Shown here: piece after piece, positions 41,461-49,676 of the stretch
Layout of the letters: each line of letters begins with the position of its first letter
Position numbering within the stretch: position 1 is the stretch's first letter
Assembly (NCBI RefSeq): GCF_015352425.1
Contig: NZ_JADKNH010000004.1
Location: forward strand, 330,013 to 394,012
Length of the DNA: 64,000 bases
Direction of reading: 5' to 3'
Source: Fusibacter ferrireducens
Lineage (GTDB): Bacteria > Bacillota > Clostridia > Peptostreptococcales > Acidaminobacteraceae
Position numbers and translations under genes: made by a program
The notes under the pieces: model-generated
What the model was told of the DNA's origin: nothing
Databases searched by the model: none
What the model saw: only the letters and a program-made list of their open reading frames with translations

Positions 41461-42156
41461 ATGATAACAATTAAGAACCTTAGCAAGGTTTATGACACAG
41501 GTTCTATACAGGTAAAGGCTCTGAATGAAGTGGATTTACATGTGGAGAAAGGCGATTTTGTTGCCATAGTAGGAGCATCTGGTTCGGGAAAATCCACATT
41601 GATGAATATTATTGGGTGCTTGGACAAACCTACTTCTGGACATTATGTGTTAGATGGTGTCCAAACAGAGACCATGCATCCTGAAAAGCTTGCGGAAATA
41701 AGGAACCTTAAAATTGGATTTGTGTTTCAATCCTTTAATTTAATACCGAGAACTTCTGCGTTACATAACGTAGAACTTCCCATGATTTATGCGAAATATC
41801 CTCGAAAAGAAAGATTGGTAAAAGCAGAAAGAGCTTTGGAAAGAGTCGGGCTTGAGGATAGGATACATCATAAACCCAATGAACTATCGGGCGGTCAAAA
41901 ACAAAGAGTAGCCATCGCTAGGGCACTTGTAAATGATCCAGCGATTATTCTAGCAGATGAGCCGACTGGAAACTTAGATTCACACTCTACAGAAGAGATC
42001 ATGGGTATTTTTAAAGATTTGAATGATGAAGGCGCAACGATTATACTGGTAACACATGAGCCTGATATCGCGGAACAAGCCAAGAGAGTTGTCACCTTCA
42101 AAGATGGTCAGATTATCGATGACATCAGAAATGAACAGAAAGGGGCAAGCATATGA
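41461..42156 (+). CDS. ABC transporter ATP-binding protein (MacB/LolD type)
   Basis: The 231-residue ATPase has Walker A GASGSGKST, signature LSGGQKQRVAIARAL, Walker B IILADEPTGNLD and the H-loop VTHE. It belongs to the MacB/LolD group that pairs with FtsX-like permeases. Its ATG follows the adaptor stop with no gap, and it overlaps the permease start by 4 nt (ATGA). Confidence 0.96.
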   Translation: MITIKNLSKVYDTGSIQVKALNEVDLHVEKGDFVAIVGASGSGKSTLMNIIGCLDKPTSGHYVLDGVQTETMHPEKLAEIRNLKIGFVFQSFNLIPRTSALHNVELPMIYAKYPRKERLVKAERALERVGLEDRIHHKPNELSGGQKQRVAIARALVNDPAIILADEPTGNLDSHSTEEIMGIFKDLNDEGATIILVTHEPDIAEQAKRVVTFKDGQIIDDIRNEQKGASI

Positions 42157-43376
42157 ATTTCTTAGAAAGTGTTAGAATTGCCCTGAATGCTATTTTTGTC
42201 AATAAAATGAGGTCCATACTCACAATGTTGGGCATTATTATAGGGATAGCATCTGTAATTGCAGTATTTGCCATCGGCAATGGTGGTGAAGTTGCCATTA
42301 ACAAAGAATTTGAAACTTTTGGTGTGAACAGGATGTTCCTCTATCACAATTGGGATGAAGAAATTAATTACAGAGATTTGATAAATGTGGATGACTTAGA
42401 TGCCCTCAGAAAAGTACTTTCAGACGATATTGAAGGCATATCTCCAAATTATACTGAATCGATGACATTGATTCAAAAGATGCAGAAGAAGAATGACAAA
42501 GGCAAAGTCGTAAATGTATCTGGTGTCAATGAAGATTACAATAAGATCCAGCAGATAAACTTAGATGCAGGTCGTTTTATATTTAAAAATGATATGATTA
42601 CCTCAAGATATGTCACTGTAATTGATGCACAGTTTGCGAAGGATATCTTTGGTAAGACAGATGTGCTCGGTGAAAAAATATCTTTAAGCTTCTATAATCA
42701 AAAATTGACATTTGTTATTATAGGCATTCAAGAGGCGCCAAAGAGTTCACTATTCTCAGGTGGAAATGACACCCCAACGATTTATATTCCCTACTCCACA
42801 TTAAGTAAAATAAATGGATTAGGCGACTTGGTTTATCAGGCGCAAATCAATACGAAGAAGGATGTCAATAAAGACAAACTCCAGGAGAATGTCAAAAATC
42901 TGCTCGCTCAAAGACACCATAACAAACCAGATGTCTATAGCCTTTACAGCGCAGAGAGTGAAATGGCCGCTGTTAACACAGTAACCGGTGTACTCACAGG
43001 TATCATCAGTGCTATTGCAGCAATTTCGCTTCTAGTTGGAGGCATTGGTGTTATGAACATTATGCTCGTTTCAGTTACTGAGAGAACCCGAGAGATTGGC
43101 ATTAGGAAAGCCCTTGGTGCTAGACGCAAGGACATATTGATGCAGTTTCTTGTGGAAGCGATTATCATCTCACTAATAGGTGGCATCATCGGCACCTTGA
43201 TTGGTGCAGGTGTGGCAATGCTTGTGGCGGCAAAACTCAGTCTGCCTCCAATTGTGCCTATGAATGCAGTCGTAATTGCTTGGGTATTTTCTGCAGGTGT
43301 GGGGATATTCTTTGGCTTATATCCAGCAAATCAAGCTGCTAAGTTAGATCCAATTGATGCATTGAGATATGAGTAA
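42153..43376 (+). CDS. ABC transporter permease, MacB/FtsX family
   Basis: The 407-residue protein has one N-terminal membrane helix (MRSILTMLGIIIGIASVIAVFAIG), a large extracytoplasmic MacB_PCD domain and three C-terminal helices, with the GGIGVMNIMLVSVTERTREIGIRKALGAR segment typical of MacB. With the preceding adaptor and ATPase it forms a complete MacAB-type exporter for peptides, antibiotics or lipids. The substrate is unknown. Confidence 0.94.
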   Translation: MNFLESVRIALNAIFVNKMRSILTMLGIIIGIASVIAVFAIGNGGEVAINKEFETFGVNRMFLYHNWDEEINYRDLINVDDLDALRKVLSDDIEGISPNYTESMTLIQKMQKKNDKGKVVNVSGVNEDYNKIQQINLDAGRFIFKNDMITSRYVTVIDAQFAKDIFGKTDVLGEKISLSFYNQKLTFVIIGIQEAPKSSLFSGGNDTPTIYIPYSTLSKINGLGDLVYQAQINTKKDVNKDKLQENVKNLLAQRHHNKPDVYSLYSAESEMAAVNTVTGVLTGIISAIAAISLLVGGIGVMNIMLVSVTERTREIGIRKALGARRKDILMQFLVEAIIISLIGGIIGTLIGAGVAMLVAAKLSLPPIVPMNAVVIAWVFSAGVGIFFGLYPANQAAKLDPIDALRYE

Positions 43377-43426
43377 AAAATTAACTTGGGTGATAAGAGG
43401 TCACTTTATTATTTTGGGAGGGTAAA

Positions 43427-44161
43427 ATGAGTGAATTTAATGATCGACAAACAGAAGAACTGATTCTTGAAGAACAATCAAATATTCGACCTAAAATGGG
43501 GCATTTACAGCGTGTTATAGGGATATTTACAAAACCACAAGAAGTAATTGAAGATATCAATAGAAGTCCAAAACTGCTTGTGCCAATGCTCTTGGTTGCC
43601 ATAGTAACAGCATTAGTTACTTTTACGAGTTACGATACGCTTTTGGAAACTACAAGGATGGCAATGGTAAATGCAGCTAGGACACAGGGGCAAGATATAC
43701 CCCTTGATGGGTTTGCGGGACTAAGCCAAACCATGGCAACTGCATCTGTGGCACTCTCTGGAGTTGGCATTATTGTGGTAAGCTTGGTTTCGGCGTTGAT
43801 TCTTCATGGCGTCTCCACTTTTATGAATGGTGAAGGCTCTATAAAGAAGATTTGGAGTGCATCATTATACATTTATTTTATTCCTTTACTGGGCTCATTA
43901 ATTGCAGGATTGGTGAGCATGGTGCTGAATCTAGATTTTTTAACTTTTTCGCCAGCCATTTTATTGAGTTCAGATCAACTTGGAAAACCACTTTATTCAC
44001 TTTTGGCTACATTTGATGTGTTTAATATTTGGAGGATTGGCGTTATGATTCTTGCTGTAAAAACGATTGAGGTCTTTTCAACTAAAAGAGCAAGTATTGT
44101 GGTGATTAGCATTACCGTACTGGGAGTGCTATTCCAAATCGTACCTAATTTAGGCAAATAA
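43427..44161 (+). CDS. Yip1 family membrane protein
   Basis: The 244-residue protein has a polar N-terminus, then RVIGIFTKPQEVIEDINRSPKLLVPMLL and five membrane helices, typical of Yip1 (PF04893) domain proteins in Firmicutes. It starts at ATG 43427 after TTGGGAGGG, 50 nt after the permease. Such proteins often accompany MacAB-like pumps; the function is not established. Confidence 0.82.
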   Translation: MSEFNDRQTEELILEEQSNIRPKMGHLQRVIGIFTKPQEVIEDINRSPKLLVPMLLVAIVTALVTFTSYDTLLETTRMAMVNAARTQGQDIPLDGFAGLSQTMATASVALSGVGIIVVSLVSALILHGVSTFMNGEGSIKKIWSASLYIYFIPLLGSLIAGLVSMVLNLDFLTFSPAILLSSDQLGKPLYSLLATFDVFNIWRIGVMILAVKTIEVFSTKRASIVVISITVLGVLFQIVPNLGK

Positions 44162-44365
44162 AAAGTACGGAGATACAGGCAGCAATCAAATGTTGAAAGG
44201 GAAAACGTTAGAATTTTAACATTTAATGTGTCTCTAGATTCTGTAGGTCTCAAAAAAATATATTTATTTTGAAATATAGAGTTTAAAGATAGGTACTAGT
44301 GGGGTATAAGTTGACTGAATCAGATTCCGTATTAGATTTTTATTTATTTGAGTAGTAATAACTCA
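44162..44365. other. Intergenic region after the Yip1 gene
   Basis: No gene seen. AAATGTT and AACATTT (near 44188 and 44218) and an outer GAGATACAG / CTGTAGGTCTC pairing could form a long hairpin with no T tract. The next promoter begins at 44366. Confidence 0.4.
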
Positions 44366-44394
44366 TTGACACAACAAGAGGGTTATGGTATTAT
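44366..44394 (+). promoter_or_regulatory. Sigma-A promoter of the oxygen-defence cluster
   Basis: TTGACA (44366-44371) and TATTAT (44389-44394) are 17 bp apart. Overlapping the -10 and start, ATTATCAAATTGTAAT (44391-44406) is an imperfect AT-rich palindrome, a candidate Fur/PerR-type operator. The leader to rubredoxin is about 197 nt and contains a TATCCT/AGGATA hairpin (44488-44507). Confidence 0.75.
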
Positions 44395-44597
44395 CAAATT
44401 GTAATCAGTACAAATTTGGAAAGAAGTGATGACATTTGTCATACTTAAAAAACAACTTTAAGACCTGGCAGAGCTGAGAACTAGGCATATCCTGAATAAA
44501 TAGGATAAAGCAATCACAGTATTGGAGCAATCTTTAGAAAATAATTTTTCAAAGGAATGCTTTTATTCAGCAAAATAATATTTTGGAGGAGAAAATT

Positions 44598-44756
44598 ATG
44601 AAATATGAATGTGTAGCATGCGGTTATATTTATGATCCTGAATTAGGAGATCCAGATGGTGGCGTAGAGCCAGGTACAACTTTTGCAGACATTCCTGAAG
44701 ATTGGGTATGCCCACTTTGCGGCGTAGGCAAGGATATGTTTGAACCTGTAAAATAA
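44598..44756 (+). CDS. Rubredoxin
   Basis: The 52-residue protein is a standard rubredoxin: [19 protein letters not shown], then [14 protein letters not shown]. The two CxxCG pairs hold one iron. It would donate electrons to desulfoferrodoxin and rubrerythrin encoded just downstream. ATG 44598 follows TTTGGAGG. Confidence 0.97.
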   Translation: MKYECVACGYIYDPELGDPDGGVEPGTTFADIPEDWVCPLCGVGKDMFEPVK

Positions 44757-44765
44757 AGTTGAGCT

Positions 44766-45218
44766 ATGAAGTCAGTAAAATTAAAATATGAAGTTGGTGA
44801 ACGTATGTATGTTGAAAATGTAGGTGATTTTTTAAAGGCTCATGGCATTAAGCCTTCATATCAGAGAGTTAAAATATATGAGTTTTTAATGAACACCGTC
44901 GAACATCCTACCGTTGAAAATATTTATAAGGCCTTGAATGGTGAAATTCCAACTCTATCTAAAACAACAGTTTATAATACACTCAAAACTTTTATAGAGA
45001 AGGAAATCGCAATGGTGATTACCATCGATGAAAATGAAACGCGATTTGATGCTGATACAAGTCTTCACGGTCATTTTAAGTGTGAGGTTTGTCACTCTGT
45101 ATATGATTTTGACGTGAAGGCGGATGAAATCAGCCATGAAGCTCTTGAGGGATTTGAAGTTAGAGAGAAGCAAATGTTTTACTATGGAATCTGTAAAAAA
45201 TGTAAACAGGAATCCTAG
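44766..45218 (+). CDS. perR: Fur family peroxide-type regulator (PerR-like)
   Basis: The protein has 150 residues, or 137 from ATG 44805. A winged helix (KPSYQRVKIYEFLMNT, LSKTTVYNTLKTF) precedes the metal region DADTSLHGHFKCEVC, which has the Asp and HxH ligands that sense peroxide in PerR. Two CxxC pairs (CEVC, CKKC) make the structural zinc site. The second start has a better spacing to a GGTG. Set among rubredoxin, desulfoferrodoxin, ferritin and rubrerythrin, it is the natural regulator of this cluster and probably of itself. Confidence 0.9.
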   Translation: MKSVKLKYEVGERMYVENVGDFLKAHGIKPSYQRVKIYEFLMNTVEHPTVENIYKALNGEIPTLSKTTVYNTLKTFIEKEIAMVITIDENETRFDADTSLHGHFKCEVCHSVYDFDVKADEISHEALEGFEVREKQMFYYGICKKCKQES

Positions 45219-45233
45219 GAGGTATTAGAAGAC

Positions 45234-45614
45234 ATGAAAAGATTAGACGTTTATAAGTGTGGTGTTTGTGGCAATATTGTGGAAGTTGAATTCGTTGGCG
45301 GTGGCACGCTGGTATGTTGTGGCCAGGAGATGAATCTTTTAGAAGAAAAATCTGCAGATTCTGCAACTGAGAAACATGTACCTGTCATTGAAAGCATTGC
45401 AGGTGGTTATAAGGTTACAGTAGGTTCTACACTTCATCCAATGAAGGAAGAACATTATATTCAATGGATTGAATTGATTACGGAAACAGAGACGTTAATT
45501 ACTTTCTTAAACCCAGGTGATGAGCCAGTTGCCATCTTTAAAACAGATGAAAAGGCAATCAAGGCTAGAGAATACTGTAATCTTCACGGTCTTTGGAAGA
45601 ATGAATTGAAATAA
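45234..45614 (+). CDS. Desulfoferrodoxin (superoxide reductase)
   Basis: The 126-residue protein has the N-terminal desulforedoxin-like FeCys4 domain ([19 protein letters not shown]). The catalytic His4Cys iron centre uses [23 protein letters not shown] and CNLHGLW. It reduces superoxide to peroxide with electrons from rubredoxin. AGGAGG lies before ATG 45234. Confidence 0.97.
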   Translation: MKRLDVYKCGVCGNIVEVEFVGGGTLVCCGQEMNLLEEKSADSATEKHVPVIESIAGGYKVTVGSTLHPMKEEHYIQWIELITETETLITFLNPGDEPVAIFKTDEKAIKAREYCNLHGLWKNELK

Positions 45615-45624
45615 GTTTATTATA

Positions 45625-45656
45625 GAGTTTAGCACTTTGTGCTGAACTCTCGTTTT
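45625..45656 (+). terminator. Hairpin after desulfoferrodoxin, possible terminator
   Basis: GAGTTTAGCA (45625-45634) pairs with TGCTGAACTC (45640-45649), followed by TCGTTTT. It may end or attenuate the rubredoxin-perR-dfx transcript. Confidence 0.6.
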
Positions 45657-45707
45657 ATGAATACTAATCGATCTATGTCTAAAGACTTGTAGAGGCGTGT
45701 TCAGAGG

Positions 45708-45744
45708 GTTCTATTCAATTAGGCGAGAACAGGTTTGATAAAGC
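45708..45744. repeat. Degenerate copy of the cys-leader intergenic element
   Basis: This stretch, around TTAGGCGAGAACAGGT, matches 25303-25339 (TTAGACGAGAACGGGT) at roughly two thirds of positions. It lies in the 190-bp gap between desulfoferrodoxin and ferritin genes. Confidence 0.35.
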
Positions 45745-45804
45745 ATAATTTTAGAGAAGTAAAGATGCTTTCAACATGGATTTAGAAAGAAAAGGAGGGT
45801 TGCT

Positions 45805-46311
45805 ATGATTAACCCAAAATTGGAAAAAGCGATTAATGAGCAAATTAATGCGGAGTTGTATTCGGCATATTTGTATCTTTCAATGTCGGCATATCTAGAA
45901 AGTTTGAATTTGCCTGGTTTTGCAACTTGGATGCGTGTTCAATTTGAAGAAGAGCAATTTCATGCAATGAGATTTTTCACTTACTTGAACGACAGGGGTG
46001 GAAGAGTTGTTTTAGAGGCTATTGAGAAACCACAATTCGAATGGAACAATGTGATTGAAGTCTTTGAAAAGACATTAGAACATGAGATACATGTCACGAA
46101 CCTTTTAAACAATATTGCTGATATAGCTGAGGCTGAGAGAGATAGACCTACTAAGAACTTAATGATTTGGTTTATTGATGAGCAAGTTGAAGAGGAAAGC
46201 ACTGCAGAGAAAATTATTAACGAGTTGAAAATGATCAATGGCGAAGGACATGGTATGTTGATGTTAGACCGTGAACTTGGAGCAAGGGTGTTTACACCGC
46301 CTGTTGTTTAA
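45805..46311 (+). CDS. ftn: Ferritin, non-heme type
   Basis: The 168-residue four-helix protein starts MINPKLEKAINEQINAELYSAYLYLSM, as bacterial ferritins do. The ferroxidase ligands are in NAELYSAY, EEEQFHAMRF and later EEESTAEKII. It stores iron and consumes oxidants. GGAGG precedes the ATG. It is part of the oxygen-defence cluster. Confidence 0.96.
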   Translation: MINPKLEKAINEQINAELYSAYLYLSMSAYLESLNLPGFATWMRVQFEEEQFHAMRFFTYLNDRGGRVVLEAIEKPQFEWNNVIEVFEKTLEHEIHVTNLLNNIADIAEAERDRPTKNLMIWFIDEQVEEESTAEKIINELKMINGEGHGMLMLDRELGARVFTPPVV

Positions 46312-46361
46312 TCAGGTGTGTGAGGTAAATAAAATAATGATTTAAATAGGGAGGTAAACTA

Positions 46362-46934
46362 ATGTCTATCAAAGGAACAAAAACAGAACAAAATTTATTA
46401 AAGGCGTTTGCAGGTGAATCACAGGCAAGAAACAGATACACAATGTTTGCAAGTCAGGCAGACAAAGAAGGTTACAAGCAAATTGCAAAATTATTTTTAG
46501 AAACAGCTGATAATGAAAGAGTTCATGCAGGACGCTTTTTTAGCTTCTTAGAAGGTGGCGATTTAGAAATTACTGCAACATATCCAGCAGGTAAAGTAGG
46601 CACTACTCTTGAAAACTTAAAAGCAGCAGCAATGGGCGAAAATGAAGAATGGACAGTTCTTTATCCTGAGTTTGCTAAAGTGGCTAAAGAAGAAGGTTTC
46701 CCAAAAGTAGCTGCAGCATTTGAATTTATTGCTAAAGCAGAAGTTGAGCATGAAAATAGATATAATAAACTTGCCGAGAACATCGAAAAAGGACTCGTCT
46801 TTAAAAAAGAGGAATCTGTTAGATGGAAATGCGATAAATGTGGTTATGTTCATGAAGGCCCAGAAGCACCTCAAACTTGTCCAACATGTTTACATCCACA
46901 AGCTCATTTTGAACTTAAAGAAACAAACTATTAA
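46362..46934 (+). CDS. rbr: Rubrerythrin
   Basis: The 190-residue protein has a diiron four-helix domain (FAGESQARNRYTMFA, ADNERVHAGRFF, EAEVEHENRY-type motifs) and a C-terminal rubredoxin domain (WKCDKCGYVHEG, CPTCLHPQAHFEL). It reduces hydrogen peroxide. A GGAGG lies before ATG 46362, and a strong terminator follows, ending the cluster. Confidence 0.97.
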   Translation: MSIKGTKTEQNLLKAFAGESQARNRYTMFASQADKEGYKQIAKLFLETADNERVHAGRFFSFLEGGDLEITATYPAGKVGTTLENLKAAAMGENEEWTVLYPEFAKVAKEEGFPKVAAAFEFIAKAEVEHENRYNKLAENIEKGLVFKKEESVRWKCDKCGYVHEGPEAPQTCPTCLHPQAHFELKETNY

Positions 46935-46968
46935 GTCGAACTTAATCACTTAATAAAACAAAAATGCT

Positions 46969-47000
46969 AAGCCCTTGATGTTGAATCAAGGGCTTTTTTT
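46969..47000 (+). terminator. Terminator after rubrerythrin
   Basis: AAGCCCTTGAT (46969-46979) pairs perfectly with ATCAAGGGCTT (46985-46995) and is followed by T residues. Confidence 0.92.
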
Positions 47001-47019
47001 AGAATGATAAGATTTGAAC

Positions 47020-47562
47020 TCATTTATATGGCGCCATGCCCTTGTTAGCAAGTTCATCAGCCAGATGATTATAGGTACTCACAACAATAAATTCTTCAAG
47101 AGAAAATTGCAAATCATTATTCGCATTAAATTTTTTATACCACTTTTGAATATCCGCAGGCGCATCTAAATTCAAATGGCCTTTTATTTTATAAAATTCA
47201 ACTTTGGCAAAAGATGCCACAAGATTTATTAAAGTTTCCCAAAGCAATTTATTTTCAACAGGCTCTTTTTTAGAATTGCGCCAGCCGTTTAATTGCCATT
47301 TACGATACCAACCTTCTCTAAAACAATTGACAACATATGCACTATCTGAGAATATATGCACTTCAAGTGAAGTTGTTTTTAAACTTTTCAAAGCTTCTAT
47401 AACAGCTGTTAATTCCATAATATTGTTAGTTGTTGAAGCTTCGCCACCAAAGAGTTCCTTCTTTTGACCATTATATACCAGAACTGCACCCCAGCCCCCT
47501 ACATTTGTTTCCTTTCCATTTCCAGAACAAGCACCATCGCAAAAAATTTCTACAGTTTTCAT
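47020..47562 (-). CDS. rnhA: Ribonuclease HI with a C-terminal insertion
   Basis: The 180-residue protein is longer than the usual ~155. The catalytic acid residues are visible: Asp9 in FCDGACSGN, Glu in NNIMELTAVIEAL, Asp in FSDSAYVV, and the last Asp in HLADELAN. An extra segment of about 25 residues (DIQKWYKKFNANNDLQFSL and beyond) sits between KGHLNLDAP and HLADELAN. It cuts RNA in RNA-DNA hybrids. It is convergent with the rubrerythrin gene. Confidence 0.9.
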   Translation of the reverse strand: MKTVEIFCDGACSGNGKETNVGGWGAVLVYNGQKKELFGGEASTTNNIMELTAVIEALKSLKTTSLEVHIFSDSAYVVNCFREGWYRKWQLNGWRNSKKEPVENKLLWETLINLVASFAKVEFYKIKGHLNLDAPADIQKWYKKFNANNDLQFSLEEFIVVSTYNHLADELANKGMAPYK

Positions 47563-47761
47563 AAGGACATCCTTTCATTTCTTTCAAACATAGTATAACA
47601 TAGCATGACCCCAATCGATAAGAGAAAACGTATTTAAAGAGACAAATGTGGAAAAATTTGATATTGATCCTTGAATTATCGTATCTATCTAAGATCAGTT
47701 ATGTTAAAATATAATGGAATGTATAATTGAAATTTTCACGATAATCGAGGATGAATATAAT

Positions 47762-49333
47762 ATGTCACTAAAAATAAGGTTAGATAATTTTTACAAACTC
47801 ATGTCATGTAGAAGTGATTCGGATTCTCATTATGAAAAAGAATTTGAAACACTTTTAATTGATTTAATTGAAGATATGGACTACTTTAAAAAAAATAAAA
47901 ACTTATATGGTAGATCAAATCTTTCCAATGATGTTTTGGGGAGAAGTTGTATTTGGGCATTGGTAGATAAAGGCGCTAGAGAAACTGTTATTTTGTTTGG
48001 ACATCATGATATTGTTGGTATTGAGCAATACGGCGATTTTAAAGCACATGCATTTGATTCTGATTTTTTGAGAACTAAATTTAAGGATTTGGAATTAGAT
48101 CCTGATGAGTGGATTTATGGGAGAGGCAGTTGTGATATGAAGGCTGGGATTGCCATAAATCTTGAACTTCTGGAAAGGGCAACTCTAAATGAGGCGTATC
48201 CCAACATTCTATTTCTTGCTGTACCAGATGAAGAAAATTTATCTGCTGGTATGAGACATTGCATTGAGCTGATCGAAAGTTTGCAGACTCAATATAAGCT
48301 CAACTACCATAGTGCTTTTTTGACAGAACCTCATGAGCGTAGATGCCCGGACGAGTTCACCACTTACTCGGGGTCTGCGGGTAAGATGATGCCTTTTATT
48401 GTGGTAAAAGGGATTCCGGTTCACACAGGAGATGTTTTTTCAGGCCTTAATCCAATCAGTATATTAACAGAAATTGTTAAGGCGGTTGAACTCAATACAG
48501 AAATGGGAGATGTCATGTATAAAAAAATGACGCCGCCACCTACATTTTTGTGCTTAAGGGATCTGAAAGAGCAATATGATGTAACGACGCCAGAGTTTGC
48601 CAGTGCATTTTTTAATTGGATGTTTTTAAAAGATCATTTGGATGTAAAGCTTTTACAACTCAAGGAGTTATGTGTCTGGTCTTTAGAAGATGCAATTAAT
48701 CAGTTTAATTATTCTCAAAATCAATTTTTGAGAAAACAGGGTCTCAAATCATTTGAATGTGTCAAAGAATTTAAGACTAAAGTCTTGTTCTATGAAGAGT
48801 TAATAGATTTACTGGCACAGAAAACAAATGCAGAAGCGTTCGTAAGTCGATTTTTAGAACAGCACACGGAGAAAAATGATCAGAAACTTGCAGTTATGCT
48901 CGTCAAGAGTATCATAGAGTATCTAGAGTTTGATCATCCGGTGGTGGTTATTGGATTAATGGCACCTTTTTATCCTGCTGTGGATTCAACGGAGTTTCAT
49001 ATGGCACAATTCAATGATCTGATTAAATCTATTTGTTCTGATTTTGGACTTTCATATGCAAATGAACCCTTTTTTATGAAGATTTGCGATATGAGCTATC
49101 TTAAGGGCATGCAAACAAGTGCAGAAGTGATAGAAAATAACATGCCATTTTTGAATAAACGCTATAGTATCAATTTTGAGAAGTTGAATCAGCTGAATAT
49201 CCCATGTTCTATAATTGGACCTTGGGGAAAGGATTTGCATCAAAAGACGGAACGCGTTTTTAAGAAAGATTTAGAGGAGACGGTGCCAACGATATTAGAA
49301 AATTTATTAATTCATATAAACCATCTGGGATAG
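47762..49333 (+). CDS. M20 family peptidase, RocB-like (arginine utilisation)
   Basis: The 523-residue protein resembles RocB. Metal-site motifs of the M20 family are LFGHHDIVG, YGRGSCDMKAG, VPDEENLSAGM and a late LIGPWGKDLHQKTERV. The long FKDLELDPDEW and TEPHERRCPDEF insertions are as in RocB. RocB is associated with arginine breakdown in Bacillus, but its exact reaction is not firmly known. ATG 47762 is about 11 nt after GAGG; a start at 47714 is possible. It is a single gene with its own terminator. Confidence 0.83.
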   Translation: MSLKIRLDNFYKLMSCRSDSDSHYEKEFETLLIDLIEDMDYFKKNKNLYGRSNLSNDVLGRSCIWALVDKGARETVILFGHHDIVGIEQYGDFKAHAFDSDFLRTKFKDLELDPDEWIYGRGSCDMKAGIAINLELLERATLNEAYPNILFLAVPDEENLSAGMRHCIELIESLQTQYKLNYHSAFLTEPHERRCPDEFTTYSGSAGKMMPFIVVKGIPVHTGDVFSGLNPISILTEIVKAVELNTEMGDVMYKKMTPPPTFLCLRDLKEQYDVTTPEFASAFFNWMFLKDHLDVKLLQLKELCVWSLEDAINQFNYSQNQFLRKQGLKSFECVKEFKTKVLFYEELIDLLAQKTNAEAFVSRFLEQHTEKNDQKLAVMLVKSIIEYLEFDHPVVVIGLMAPFYPAVDSTEFHMAQFNDLIKSICSDFGLSYANEPFFMKICDMSYLKGMQTSAEVIENNMPFLNKRYSINFEKLNQLNIPCSIIGPWGKDLHQKTERVFKKDLEETVPTILENLLIHINHLG

Positions 49334-49403
49334 ACATTTTTAATGTCATTGAATATTTTTTAATCTACGTATCTGTTACTGGATGTCATTACAGTGAAAC
49401 CGT

Positions 49404-49449
49404 AAAAACGGAAGCTCTCTCGAATAACAATTGAGGGGCTTCCGTTTTA
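49404..49449 (+). terminator. Terminator after the RocB-like gene
   Basis: AAAACGGAAGC.CTC pairs with GAGGGGCTTCCGTTTT, followed by AT-rich bases. Confidence 0.8.
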
Positions 49450-49514
49450 TATTTATCTCACAGCCACATGGGACAATTCAGCTCAGTAAAATTTGAAAAA
49501 TGCATAAAAAAGGC

Positions 49515-49592
49515 TTATCCACACTGTAAACGGTTAAAATTAACAGGATTTCAACAGGAAAAAACTGAAATTGTGGATAAGTCTGTGGATAC
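49515..49592. other. DnaA-box cluster 2
   Basis: TTATCCACA (49515-49523) and TGTGGATAA (49572-49580) are perfect DnaA boxes in opposite orientations, with a near match TGTGGATAC at 49584. The region is intergenic; the 70-codon open frame across it has no ribosome site and no recognisable protein. Confidence 0.6.
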
Positions 49593-49676
49593 TGTTGACA
49601 AACGTCTGTTTGCTTCACATAATTCCAGTGGCGACAATTTTTCTTTCAACTGTGTGTTGCCTTTCAAAAAACGGTT

